Source of the DNA: Mycobacterium scrofulaceum | GTDB taxonomy: Bacteria; Actinomycetota; Actinomycetes; Mycobacteriales; Mycobacteriaceae | Assembly (NCBI RefSeq): GCF_001667885.1 | Contig: NZ_LZJW01000164.1 | Span: 1-64,000, forward strand | DNA: 64,000 nucleotides | Direction: 5' to 3' | Shown here: one piece after another, positions 7,969 through 16,889 of the stretch | How positions within the stretch are numbered: the stretch's first letter is position 1 | How the letters are laid out: each line of letters starts with the position of its first letter | The notes under the pieces: generated by a model | The model's input: only the letters and a program-made list of their open reading frames with translations | What the model was told of the DNA's origin: nothing | Database searches by the model: none | Translations under genes and position numbers: made by a program

Positions 7969-9462
7969 TCAAATCTCCACGTCCTTGTCGTAGTGCACGT
8001 GGTCCTCACGCCAGCCGCCCAGGCCGTGACCGATGCCCGAATAGTCGTCGACGAACTCGATCCCGTTGATCCATTTGACCATCTTGAAACCGACCTGTGT
8101 CTCCACCCGCAACCGCAGTGGGGCGCCATGTTTGATGGGCAACGGCCGGCCGTTCATCTCGTATGCCAGCAGCGTCTGCGGCTTGTAGGCGAGTTCGAGG
8201 TCCATCACTTCGTAGAACTGGCCCCCCGGAGTCTCCGCCGCGGGTTCGTCACGTCCGGTGTCCTGCATGCTGAGAAAACAGATGTACTTGGCTTGCGGCA
8301 ACGGCTTTACGAGATCCGCCAGCTGAGCCAGCGAAATTCCGCTCCACTCACCAATGCTGGTCCAGCCCTGCACACAGTTGTGCATCGTCCGCTGCGTTTG
8401 CCGCTCGGCGAGCGTCCGCAGCGCGGCCAGGTCCAAGGTCACCGGGTTCTCCACGAGTCCGCCGACCGGTAGCCGCCAGTCGACGAAGTTGTGGACCGCC
8501 ATCACCTTGTATTCGGTGCTGGCAGGCGGCTTTCCGTTGACTCGGTGATCTTTGGTCAACTTGCGTACCGGGTAGTCCTGCCGCGAGTTCAGGGGGCGCA
8601 GCAGGAGCAGCCGGACCCGGGTGACCACGGCGCCGAGGATGCGATGCACTTGAGTGGGATGGCGAAGGCTCCATCGGGTGGCCGCGACGTGGACGGCGAT
8701 GATAGCGCCGATGATCGTCAGCGACAGCGCCGTCGCCCAGTTGATGTTGCGGACGGAGCCGAAGATCATCGACGCCGTCAGTTGACCCCAGCCCCAGAAG
8801 AAGATCATCGACAGGTGAATCACGATGAACACCACGAAGGCAACCAATCCCAGGAAATGCAGGCTCCGGGCCCACTGCCGGCCGCCCCACATCCGCACGT
8901 ACCACGGGAAGCGCGCCTCGATCGCCGGCGACTGCGCCGCCCCGGTCAGGATCTGGAAGGGCGCGAGGATGAATACGACGCCGGCATAGGTCAGCTTCTG
9001 GATGGCGTCCAACGGCTCGCCGGGAAGCAGCGGCGGCAGGTTGAACGACATGTAGGTGACGATGTCGTTGACGGCTTCGGGAAAAATCGACCATGAATAG
9101 GGCCAGTACCGGTGCCATTGACCCGTCGCGAAAAGCAGGACGTAGTAGGACAGTCCGAGCAGGATCCAGCCGATCACCGAAAAGAAATGCCAGTGGCGCC
9201 CCATACCCAATTTCTTGTGACCGGGCAACGCGACCAACGAGCTGTAGGACTCTTCTTCGTCGAGGGTGTCGTACAGCCGGTGGCGCGGCATCACTTTGCG
9301 GGTGAAGCGCGCCCATTCGCTGCCCGGTTTGCTGTCGTCGTGCCAATACAACTTCGGATGCGTGCTGAGGATCTCGATGCCGCTGCGAATGATCAGCGTG
9401 ACGAACAGGACGTTGAGCCAATGGTCGACTCGCAGCCACACCGGATAGTCGAGCGTCGTCAT
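7969..9462 (-). CDS. Membrane molybdopterin oxidoreductase with cytochrome b-like N-terminus
   Basis: 497 residues. The first ~290 residues have several membrane helices with spaced His (MGRHWHFF, RSLHFLG, VIHLSM), like a cytochrome b561-type haem domain. The C-terminal ~190 residues are a sulfite-oxidase-fold molybdopterin domain with HNCVQGW, the Cys that ligates Mo, and KWINGIEFVDDY. The fusion would pass electrons between the Mo site and the membrane quinone pool; substrate unknown. The longer reading from 9567 is rejected because it overlaps the upstream gene. Gene 2 of the operon 9976-7668. Confidence 0.88.
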   Translation of the reverse strand: MTTLDYPVWLRVDHWLNVLFVTLIIRSGIEILSTHPKLYWHDDSKPGSEWARFTRKVMPRHRLYDTLDEEESYSSLVALPGHKKLGMGRHWHFFSVIGWILLGLSYYVLLFATGQWHRYWPYSWSIFPEAVNDIVTYMSFNLPPLLPGEPLDAIQKLTYAGVVFILAPFQILTGAAQSPAIEARFPWYVRMWGGRQWARSLHFLGLVAFVVFIVIHLSMIFFWGWGQLTASMIFGSVRNINWATALSLTIIGAIIAVHVAATRWSLRHPTQVHRILGAVVTRVRLLLLRPLNSRQDYPVRKLTKDHRVNGKPPASTEYKVMAVHNFVDWRLPVGGLVENPVTLDLAALRTLAERQTQRTMHNCVQGWTSIGEWSGISLAQLADLVKPLPQAKYICFLSMQDTGRDEPAAETPGGQFYEVMDLELAYKPQTLLAYEMNGRPLPIKHGAPLRLRVETQVGFKMVKWINGIEFVDDYSGIGHGLGGWREDHVHYDKDVEI

Positions 9463-9475
9463 GCCTGAGCTCTCC

Positions 9476-9976
9476 TCAGTCGTACCACTGTTGCCGTTGC
9501 GGGTAGGCCACATTGACTCCCGACAGCACGGTCGCGTGCACCGCGAGGTAGGCCGCGGCGAATGCAAGAGCGAATGTGCCCGGGGTGTAATCGAATCGGC
9601 CCGTCACCGCGTCCAGCCCCGGCAGGGTGACCCATCGGCTGATCAGGTAGACGGCGAGAAAGGCCAGGCAGAGCAAACTCCCGATGTACCAGCCCGCCTC
9701 TGGGACACGCGGTTTGAAGCCGACGACCATCGCCGTCGCCGCGGACAGGCAACCGATCACCAGCAGGGCCGCGTAGACGGCGAAGTACCAGGGTGCCGGC
9801 GAAAGTGTGGCGAAGACATAGGCGTGCACGGCCACCAGACCCACCAACAGCCCGCCACCCAGCGCGGTCACCGTTCGCGGCAGGTTGAAGGCGACCCAAC
9901 CGTTGAAGTTGAGCACCGGTGCGGACCAGATGCTTCGCCAGAGCGAGATCAACCGCCCTAGGACGACATTGACCAT
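9476..9976 (-). CDS. Four-helix integral membrane protein, molybdoenzyme partner
   Basis: 166 residues with about four hydrophobic helices (residues ~38-60, 62-82, 95-115, 132-155). It ends 13 bases before the molybdopterin oxidoreductase start and leads the operon. A likely role is membrane subunit or assembly partner of that enzyme, inferred only from position. A SigF-type promoter motif lies immediately upstream. Confidence 0.8.
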   Translation of the reverse strand: MVNVVLGRLISLWRSIWSAPVLNFNGWVAFNLPRTVTALGGGLLVGLVAVHAYVFATLSPAPWYFAVYAALLVIGCLSAATAMVVGFKPRVPEAGWYIGSLLCLAFLAVYLISRWVTLPGLDAVTGRFDYTPGTFALAFAAAYLAVHATVLSGVNVAYPQRQQWYD

Positions 9977-9987
9977 GGCCGCGTGAT

Positions 9988-10011
9988 ACCCCCACTGAGT
10001 AAATACAAACA
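9988..10011 (-). promoter_or_regulatory. SigF-type promoter for the molybdoenzyme operon
   Basis: On the minus strand GTTT (10011-10008) is followed after 15 bases by GGGTA (9992-9988), matching the mycobacterial SigF consensus GTTT-N15-17-GGGTA. The predicted start lies only about 5 bases before the ATG at 9976, so the transcript would be nearly leaderless. A regulator of the SigF-control type is encoded divergently at 10196. Confidence 0.6.
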
Positions 10012-10195
10012 GGCCTGGTTTAATTCTTTGACCTGTACCTGGATGGGGAACGCCCGCACGCCACGCTAGAAAACCGTTGCACCGACCACGGGACCGCCAT
10101 TGCTACTCTTAATGTCTGTGCCTGGCGAGTGCTTAGCGCTTTATGGCCAGCTTGCGGGACTCGGTCCGAGAAAGGGTCCGTAGGAGGGACGGCCG

Positions 10196-12163
10196 ATGGC
10201 GCCCCAGAAAGACTGGGACAAGACCGTGGGTGCGGCCGACGACGTGCGCCGCATCTTCGAGAATGTGCCCGCGTTGTTGGTCGGCCTCGAGGGACCCGAC
10301 CACCGATTCGTCGCGGTCAACGCCGCCTACCGCACGCTCAGTCCTCCGGTCGACAGCATCGGCCTCCTGGTGCGGGAGGTCTATCCCGAGCTGGAGAGTC
10401 AGCAGATCCTGCAAATGTTCGACCGGGTCTATCAGACCGGCGAACCCCAATCGGGAACCGAATGGCGGGTGCAGGCCGACTTTGAGGGCTCCGGCACGGC
10501 GCAAGAACACTTTTTCGACTTCATCGTCACGGCTCGGCGCGGCGACGACGGCTCGATCGAAGGCGTGCAGCTCGCCTTCGTCGATGTGACCGACCGCGTG
10601 CGGGCCCGGCTGGCCGCCGAATCCCGCATGCAGGAATTGTCCGAGCGCTACCGCAACGTCCGCGACTCGGCCACCGTCATGCAGCAGGCGCTGCTCGCAC
10701 CGTCGGTGCCCGTCGTCCCCGGCGCCGACGTCGCCGCGGAGTATCTGGTCGCCGCGCAGGACACCGCGGCCGGTGGCGACTGGTTCGATGCGATCCCCCT
10801 CGGGGATCGACTGGTATTGGTAGTCGGCGACGTCGTCGGCCATGGCGTCGAGGCGGCCGCGGTCATGTCGCAATTGCGCACCGCGCTGCGGATGCAGATC
10901 CTCGCGGGTTATCCGGTCGCCGAGGCGCTGGCGGCCGTCGACCGCTTTCACGAGCATGTGCCCGGATCGAGATCGGCCACGGTGTGCGCGGGATCGCTCG
11001 ACTTCGGCACCGGCGAATTCCAGTACTGCACCGCCGGCCACCCGCCGCCATTGCTGGTCAAGGCGGAGGCCGACGCGCGCTACCTCGAGCCGTCCGGCGG
11101 GGGGCCCCTGGGCAGCGGTACGGGTTTCCCGGTGCGCACCGAGTTCCTCGACATCGGCGATGCGGTCATGCTCTACACCGACGGCCTGATCGAACGGCCC
11201 GGCCGGCCGCTGATGGCGAGCACCGCCGAATTCGCCGACTTGGCCGCAAACATCGCCGGCGGTCAGGGCGGGTTCGTCATCGAGTCCTCGGCGCGGCCCA
11301 TCGACCGGATTTGTTCGGAGACTTTGGAATTGCTGCTGCGGTCAACGGGCTACAACGACGACATCACGCTGCTCGCGGCGCAACGCCGCACTCCCCCGCC
11401 GCCGCTTCAGATGACGCTGGACGCCACGATCCACGCGGCGCGCACGGTGCGCTCGCGGCTGCGGCAGTGGCTCACCGACGCCGGCGCCGCCGCCGAGGAC
11501 ATCTCCGACATCGTGCACGCGATTTCGGAATTCGTCGAGAATGCGGTCGAACACGGTTACGCCACAGAGGTTCCCGACGGCGTCGTCGTGGAAGCGTCGC
11601 TGGCCGGAGACGGCAAGCTGTACGCGTCGGTCGTCGACCACGGGCAGTGGAAGGATCACCGGGAAGGCGAGCAGGGCCGCGGCCGCGGCCTTGCCATGGC
11701 CGAGGCTTTGGTGTCCCACGCGCACGTCAGCCACGGGCCCGGCGGTACCACCGCCAGCCTGACGCACCGCCTGTCGCGGGCGGCCAACTTCGTCACCGAC
11801 ACGCTCGTCAGCCGGGGAGATCAGCCGCGGTCGATCGACTCCGAATTCACCTCCGTGGTAACCGAACCCGGCCGCATCGTGGTAAGCGGCGACGTCGACT
11901 CCACCACCGCATCGACCCTGGATCGCCAGATCGCGGTCGAAAGCCGTTCCGGCGTAGCACCGTTGACGATCGACCTCAGCGCCGTGACCCAGCTCGGGTC
12001 GGCCGGTGTCAGCGCGCTCGCCGCGGCCCGGGAGCGGGCGCAACGACAGGGCAGCGAATATGTTCTGGTCGCCCCGCCGGGAAGCCCGGCGCACCATGTC
12101 TTGTCGCTGGTGCAGCTACCCGTCGCCGGTGGGCTCGCCGAGAACCTCGTCGCGGAGGGCTAG
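10196..12163 (+). CDS. PAS-SpoIIE phosphatase-HATPase-STAS sigma factor regulator (Rv1364c type)
   Basis: 655 residues, matching the ~650 of M. tuberculosis Rv1364c. Order: PAS sensor (~13-135); PP2C/SpoIIE phosphatase (~160-390) with GGDWFDAI and GDVVGHG metal Asp residues; RsbW-type anti-sigma kinase HATPase (~400-525) with SEFVENAVEHGY and GRGLAMAE; STAS anti-anti-sigma domain (~545-650) with IDLSAVTQLGSAG, the Ser being the expected phosphorylation site. One polypeptide thus holds the whole RsbU-W-V switch, controlling a general stress sigma factor (SigF in the known case). A strong AGGAGGG ribosome site lies at 10182-10189. Confidence 0.93.
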   Translation: MAPQKDWDKTVGAADDVRRIFENVPALLVGLEGPDHRFVAVNAAYRTLSPPVDSIGLLVREVYPELESQQILQMFDRVYQTGEPQSGTEWRVQADFEGSGTAQEHFFDFIVTARRGDDGSIEGVQLAFVDVTDRVRARLAAESRMQELSERYRNVRDSATVMQQALLAPSVPVVPGADVAAEYLVAAQDTAAGGDWFDAIPLGDRLVLVVGDVVGHGVEAAAVMSQLRTALRMQILAGYPVAEALAAVDRFHEHVPGSRSATVCAGSLDFGTGEFQYCTAGHPPPLLVKAEADARYLEPSGGGPLGSGTGFPVRTEFLDIGDAVMLYTDGLIERPGRPLMASTAEFADLAANIAGGQGGFVIESSARPIDRICSETLELLLRSTGYNDDITLLAAQRRTPPPPLQMTLDATIHAARTVRSRLRQWLTDAGAAAEDISDIVHAISEFVENAVEHGYATEVPDGVVVEASLAGDGKLYASVVDHGQWKDHREGEQGRGRGLAMAEALVSHAHVSHGPGGTTASLTHRLSRAANFVTDTLVSRGDQPRSIDSEFTSVVTEPGRIVVSGDVDSTTASTLDRQIAVESRSGVAPLTIDLSAVTQLGSAGVSALAAARERAQRQGSEYVLVAPPGSPAHHVLSLVQLPVAGGLAENLVAEG

Positions 12164-13401
12164 GGGCGGTCGGACCGCTGCCCGTGCCGCACCTGCTTGA
12201 ACGGCACACCGCGGTCGGCCGCGAATTCCCGCGGGAATCCCAGCACCCGCTCGCCGATGACGTTGCGGGCCATCTCCGTGGTGCCACCGCCCATCGCCAC
12301 GGTCTGGCGGGACAGGTAGCGCAGCCCCGTCTCCAGGCCTTCGCCGGGTTCCCCAACCACGCCCGCGCTACCGGCGATCGCCATGGCGGTGTCGACATTC
12401 ACGAACACGGTCTCGGCGTGGAACAGTCTGATGAGCGTGCCGGCGGCCGGCGGCAGCGTGCCGTCCCGGACGCTGCGGTACACGTGCCCGATCAACTGCT
12501 CGGCCACCGCACGCTGTACGAGCGCGCGGCCGGCCAGCTCTTCCACGCGTTCGTCACCGGCCTGACCCGTCTTCTCGATAAGGCCCACGAAGTCAACGGG
12601 AATCGCGTTGCCGCCCTCGCTGCCGCTGCCACTGGCGAACTCCGAGCCCTGCCCCACCGCCCGGCGCTCGTGGTACAGCTGCCGCGACGCCACCGCCCAG
12701 CCCCCGTCAACCTCCCCGACGACGGCGTCGTCGCCGACGTCCACACCGTCGAGGAATTCCTCACAGAACTCGGTGGAACCGCTCAGCATCGTGATGCGCC
12801 GCAGCGTGATCCCCGGGTGGGCGATGGGCACCAGGAACATGGTCAGGCCCTCGTGCTTGGGCACGTCCCAGTTGGTGCGGGCCAGACACAACCCGTAGTC
12901 GGCGGCGAACGCGCTGGTGCTCCACGTCTTGGCCCCGTTGAGGATCCAACGGTCGCCCTGACGCTCGGCTCGGGTGATGACCCCGGCCAGGTCGGATCCG
13001 CCGCTGGGCTCGGACAACAACTGCACCAGTACCTCGTCACCGCGCAACGCCGCGGCAATGTGGCGCTTCTTTTGCTCCTCGCTGCCGGTGTCGAGCAGTG
13101 TGGCACAGCAGATCGTGAACGTGGGGGTGTTGAGAATCAGCGGCATCTCGTAGGTGAGGGATTCCGCGTCGAAGGCCTTCTGGTACTCGTAGTCGAGACC
13201 GAGGCCACCGTACTCGCGGGGGAAGCAGATCCCGGCGAATCCTCCTTTGTACAACCGCTTTTGGAGTTCGCGGGCCCGAAGCCAGGATTGTTCTTCGTCG
13301 CGCGGGGCGGGTGGGGGCGAATCGGGATCGATGGGAGGCATGTTGTCCGCCAGCCATGCCCTGGCCCGGGCCGCGAAGTCGGCAACGGATTCGGTCGTCA
13401 T
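12160..13401 (-). CDS. Acyl-CoA dehydrogenase, subunit of a heteromeric pair
   Basis: 413 residues. FAD-dependent alpha,beta-dehydrogenation of an acyl-CoA. Visible: QLLSEPSGGSDLAG (FAD/substrate loop), WILNGAKTWSTSA, HERRAVGQG and the C-terminal GGGTTEMARNVIGERVLG. The ATG at 13401 overlaps the stop of the partner gene (ATGA). Mycobacterial adjacent FadE pairs of this type form alpha2beta2 enzymes acting on bulky steroid-like or branched acyl-CoAs. The stop overlaps by 4 bases the stop region of the convergent sigma-regulator gene. Confidence 0.92.
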   Translation of the reverse strand: MTTESVADFAARARAWLADNMPPIDPDSPPPAPRDEEQSWLRARELQKRLYKGGFAGICFPREYGGLGLDYEYQKAFDAESLTYEMPLILNTPTFTICCATLLDTGSEEQKKRHIAAALRGDEVLVQLLSEPSGGSDLAGVITRAERQGDRWILNGAKTWSTSAFAADYGLCLARTNWDVPKHEGLTMFLVPIAHPGITLRRITMLSGSTEFCEEFLDGVDVGDDAVVGEVDGGWAVASRQLYHERRAVGQGSEFASGSGSEGGNAIPVDFVGLIEKTGQAGDERVEELAGRALVQRAVAEQLIGHVYRSVRDGTLPPAAGTLIRLFHAETVFVNVDTAMAIAGSAGVVGEPGEGLETGLRYLSRQTVAMGGGTTEMARNVIGERVLGFPREFAADRGVPFKQVRHGQRSDRP

Positions 13402-14540
13402 GGGTTCGAACGACCCGCCTTCTCGTGTTCGTACACCCGCAGGTTGTGTTCCTCTGGTGTCCCGAACATGGAGCGGTACAACGTGACCCGGCGCAGATAC
13501 AGGTGCAGGTCGTGCTCCCAGGTGACGCCGATGCCGCCGTGCATCTGCACGCAAGCCTGGACGATCTGACCGGCCATCTCACCCACGTAGGACTTGGCGA
13601 TGCTGGCCGACAGCCCCGCTCCGGGTGAATTGGCCGCGACATCGGCGACCGCCGCGGCCGTGGTGGCGCGGCAGGCTTCCAGCCACAGCTTCATGTCGGC
13701 GAACTTGTGCTTGAGGGCCTGGTAGGACGCCAGCGGTCGCCCGAAGGTGTGCCGATCCAGCGCCCACTGCACGGTCAGGTCGAACACCGTCTGCAGGATG
13801 CCGACCACCTCGGCGCACTGCAGGACCTGAGCGATCTGGCCCTGCCGGTCGACGAGCGCGGCCGTCTCGGCGGCGGTGCCGACCGCCGCGGATCCCTCCA
13901 CCACGACGCCGTCGAACCGCACCCGGGCGTATTGCTTGACCATGTCAACCGACTGCTGCGGGACGATCGTGACACCCGGCGCATCCGTCGGGACCAGAAA
14001 CTGGCGGACCTCGTCACCACAACGAGCCACCACCAGCAGCACCGCGCTCTGCGCGCCCGCCTCGACCCGGTCCTTGGTGCCGTCGATCCGGTAGCCGGAA
14101 TCGGTGGGGGTGGCCGTCACCGACGGGTCCAGCGGAGCCCACCCGCGACCGGGCTCCGAAACCGCCCACGACGCCACGGTTTCGCCGGACATCAACGCCT
14201 CGATGGTGGCGATGTGCTGCTGGCGGTCCGCGCACTCGACGAGGGCGGCCAGCACGACGCTCACGGGATACAAGGGCCCCGGCGCCACGGTTTTGCCGAG
14301 CTGTTCGGCGACCACCGCCAGATCCGCCAGGCCGCTGCCCGAAACGCTGCCGCCGCCCAACTCCTCGGGCACCAGCAGGCTCGTCCAGCCGAGCTCCGCG
14401 GCGCGCCGCCACCACGCCGGATCGAAGGACTCCCCCGCGGCGTGCAGTTCCCGCACGCGGCGCAGGGGCGCTTCCTTTTCCAGGAAGGCTTGGGCTGTCG
14501 AGGTGAACAGCGTCTTTTCGGGAGAGTCGAGTGTCGTCAT
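13398..14540 (-). CDS. Acyl-CoA dehydrogenase, second subunit of pair
   Basis: 380 residues, shorter partner of the gene at 12160. It has SWAVSEPGRGW, DRHTFGRPLASYQALKHKFADM and the C-terminal MHGGIGVTWEHDLHLYLRR typical of the beta subunits of alpha2beta2 mycobacterial dehydrogenases. Translational coupling (ATGA) with 12160 supports a 1:1 complex. A weak match to the local 19-bp operator lies 50 bases upstream (14591). Confidence 0.92.
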   Translation of the reverse strand: MTTLDSPEKTLFTSTAQAFLEKEAPLRRVRELHAAGESFDPAWWRRAAELGWTSLLVPEELGGGSVSGSGLADLAVVAEQLGKTVAPGPLYPVSVVLAALVECADRQQHIATIEALMSGETVASWAVSEPGRGWAPLDPSVTATPTDSGYRIDGTKDRVEAGAQSAVLLVVARCGDEVRQFLVPTDAPGVTIVPQQSVDMVKQYARVRFDGVVVEGSAAVGTAAETAALVDRQGQIAQVLQCAEVVGILQTVFDLTVQWALDRHTFGRPLASYQALKHKFADMKLWLEACRATTAAAVADVAANSPGAGLSASIAKSYVGEMAGQIVQACVQMHGGIGVTWEHDLHLYLRRVTLYRSMFGTPEEHNLRVYEHEKAGRSNP

Positions 14541-14590
14541 GCTGCCTCTCGTGGAGGAATCGCCGGCATCTCGATCCTAGCAACGAGCGC

Positions 14591-14609
14591 TACGGTAAGA
14601 GCTACCGGA
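14591..14609. promoter_or_regulatory. Weak match to the 19-bp TACTGTA palindrome
   Basis: TACGGTAAGAGCTACCGGA keeps TAC, GTA, the central TAC and final A of the consensus at the right spacing, in the 89-bp gap before the acyl-CoA dehydrogenase pair. It is poorer than the seven main sites and may be coincidental. Confidence 0.3.
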
Positions 14610-14629
14610 GTGCCCTCGATAGCGCCCCG

Positions 14630-15601
14630 CTACATGGCGAACACACGGCGCAGCGAGCGCGCGTGCAGTGCGCGGTTCTCCTGGGAAACAACCCAATCGG
14701 GTACCAACGAGTCGAAGCCGTTGAATGCCGCTGCGATCACGTGCAATTCGGTGTGCACGTAGGCATGCAACAGCCTGTTCGCGTAGTCGATGGCCTCGTC
14801 GCGGCACGGATCGATCTCCGCGCAGCTGATGAAGGTCGGCGGTAGGCCCTCTAGGTTGGCCCGGTGCGCGGGCACGTGCTGACCGTTGGCGCTCGCGTGC
14901 CCGAGGTAATGACCCCATGCCCGGCTCACCGCCGGCCCGTTGAGACCCGGAGTGCGCTGGAACTCGCGCCGCGACTGGGTGGCGTCGGAGTCGAGCATCG
15001 GCTGGTGCAGGATCTGCACCAGGATTTGCGGGCCTTCGTCATCGAACATGCGCTGACTCAGGCCCGCGACCAGCGCCGCGCCCGCGTCGCGTCCCATCAC
15101 CGCGATGCGGTTGACGTCCACGTTCAGCTCGGCGCAATTGCGGATGGCGTAGTAGAAGCCGGCCTCGACGTCGTCCAACGCCGCCGGGCACGGATGCTCC
15201 GGCGCGAGCCGATAGTCGACCGATATCAGCAGGCAACCGCCTTCCCTGGCCAGCTCCACGCACTGCGCGTGATCGGTGTCCAGGTTTCCGGTCACGAAGG
15301 CTCCACCATGGGCATACAGGACAAGGGGCGAGCCCGCCTCGGCCCGATCGATGTTGGGACCCCGGTAAAGACGAAGATTCAGCTGGTGACCGCCCGGGCC
15401 GGTGATGGTGCGGCTCTCGATGGCCACATCGGCGGTGTCGACCGCCGCGGCACGCTCGGCGGCGAGCCGGCTGGCGTGTTCGCGTTCGGCGGGCAGCGTC
15501 TCGGCGCGGAACTCGACGACGCCCAGTGCGGTGGCGGCCTCCCGGAGCACCGGGTCGATTCGGGTAAGGCCCTGCGGGCGCGTCAGATTCGTTTGTGTCA
15601 T
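14630..15601 (-). CDS. HSL-type alpha/beta-hydrolase fold protein lacking catalytic Ser and His
   Basis: 323 residues. The oxyanion motif YAHGGAF and VDYRLAPEHPCPAA are those of the hormone-sensitive lipase esterase family. However the nucleophile elbow GDSAG reads GRDAG (Ser to Asp) and the catalytic His position, HGFD in relatives, reads NGFD. The acid Asp region (EIDPCRDEA) is intact. An esterase function is therefore unlikely; it may bind a ligand, act as a partner or have another chemistry. It lies upstream of the ACAD pair on the same strand. Confidence 0.85.
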   Translation of the reverse strand: MTQTNLTRPQGLTRIDPVLREAATALGVVEFRAETLPAEREHASRLAAERAAAVDTADVAIESRTITGPGGHQLNLRLYRGPNIDRAEAGSPLVLYAHGGAFVTGNLDTDHAQCVELAREGGCLLISVDYRLAPEHPCPAALDDVEAGFYYAIRNCAELNVDVNRIAVMGRDAGAALVAGLSQRMFDDEGPQILVQILHQPMLDSDATQSRREFQRTPGLNGPAVSRAWGHYLGHASANGQHVPAHRANLEGLPPTFISCAEIDPCRDEAIDYANRLLHAYVHTELHVIAAAFNGFDSLVPDWVVSQENRALHARSLRRVFAM

Positions 15602-15740
15602 ACCCTCTCAGCTTCCGGGCTCGTCGGGCGGGCTCGTCCGGTCCCGGCGCGGGACGTGCCGGAAACCCTCTTCAAGGTAGACCTGTGACTCGGTGAAAGA
15701 CGAGGTGCGTGTCGCCGGAGCTCGGGCCGTCGGCCCCGAC

Positions 15741-16889
15741 TCAGCGTTCTCCGGGAAGCGCCTTGACCGTTGCCGGTAGCCCATACAGCGCGGTCGCGTT
15801 GCCGCGCATGATCCGCTCGCGCTGGTCGGCCGGGAACCGGTTGATCGCGTAGGACGGCGCGTCGTAGCTCCAGTGCGGGTAGTCCGTCGAGAACATCAGG
15901 TTGTCGCCCAGGTCCATCATCTCCAGGTACTCCCGGAACTGCACGGTGTCGGTGTCTTCCAGCGGCTGGGTGGTGAACCGAACATGTTCGCGCACATACT
16001 CCGACGGGCGGCGGCGCACGTGCGGCAGGTCGCCGCGGCGGGCCTCCCAGATGCGGTCCATCCGCGACATGACCGGCATCGCCCACGTGAAGCCGCCTTC
16101 GACGAACACCACCCGCAGGTCGGGGTGACGGTCGAACGCGCCGTCGAACACCAGGCTCATCAGGTGCGAGACGTAGAGCAGGGGCCAGGAAGCGAAGAAG
16201 TCGTGCCAATGTGCCGGATTGCCAACCGGATACAGCGGGATGAGCTCGAACGGCGTCTGCCCCATCAGGTGCGTGGCAACCGGGAACCCGTTGCGGGCCG
16301 CGGCTTCGTAGAGCGGGTCGAAATGCGGGTTGCCGAAGGGGATCCCGCGTGTCTGAGGCGTCATCAGCACCTGGGCCATGTACGGATGTCCCGCCCAGCG
16401 TTCGACCTCGCGCGCCGCGTGCTCGGGTGTCTGCGCGCTGACGCTGATCGATCCGCGCCAGCGGCCGTGCCGGTTGTTCTTGTCCAGCCAGACATCGGCG
16501 AGCCAGTCGTTGTAGGCGGATTTCAGCGCGTGTTCGGCTTGCGGCAGTTGGGCGTCGCACATCGGCTCCAGCGTCGCGATGCTGACGCCGGCATCGAGCA
16601 GCAACTGTTTGGCGGCGAATTCGGGGTCGCTGCCCGCGACACCACCGTTGGGCGGGGCGGCGTCGAGGCGCAGCGACATCGTCTTGTACGAGTCGGGTGT
16701 GTCGTAGAAATGCGGCACCGGGGTGACCGCGTTGCCGGTCGGCCAGATCTTGTCCACCCATTCGGCCGCCGCGTACGACTTGAGCACCTCGGTCGAGACC
16801 GGCAGCGGGTGCACGTCGGTGTCGACGATGGTGACCGCTATTTCGTCCTCTTGACTCGTTGCGGAGTCGACCCGTTCGATCGTCGTCAT
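15741..16889 (-). CDS. Amidohydrolase_2 family protein, active-type member of a pair
   Basis: 382 residues. Starts VTIVDTDVHPLP (metal HxH region near residue 25) and ends with FSTDYPHWS carrying the conserved metal Asp; VATHLMG and VFVEGGFTW mark other barrel loops. It therefore keeps the expected metal ligands, unlike its upstream neighbour at 16886, to which it is related throughout (same RHPxL, GGxxW and YPHWS blocks). The ATG at 16889 overlaps the neighbour's stop (ATGA), suggesting a hetero-oligomer. A decarboxylase or C-C hydrolase role is possible. Confidence 0.9.
   Translation of the reverse strand: MTTIERVDSATSQEDEIAVTIVDTDVHPLPVSTEVLKSYAAAEWVDKIWPTGNAVTPVPHFYDTPDSYKTMSLRLDAAPPNGGVAGSDPEFAAKQLLLDAGVSIATLEPMCDAQLPQAEHALKSAYNDWLADVWLDKNNRHGRWRGSISVSAQTPEHAAREVERWAGHPYMAQVLMTPQTRGIPFGNPHFDPLYEAAARNGFPVATHLMGQTPFELIPLYPVGNPAHWHDFFASWPLLYVSHLMSLVFDGAFDRHPDLRVVFVEGGFTWAMPVMSRMDRIWEARRGDLPHVRRRPSEYVREHVRFTTQPLEDTDTVQFREYLEMMDLGDNLMFSTDYPHWSYDAPSYAINRFPADQRERIMRGNATALYGLPATVKALPGER

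Noticed and set aside
10984..13569. 861-codon open frame on the plus strand
   Set aside because: Arg/Gly/Pro-rich shadow of the sigma regulator and the opposite-strand ACAD genes; high GC keeps antisense frames open.
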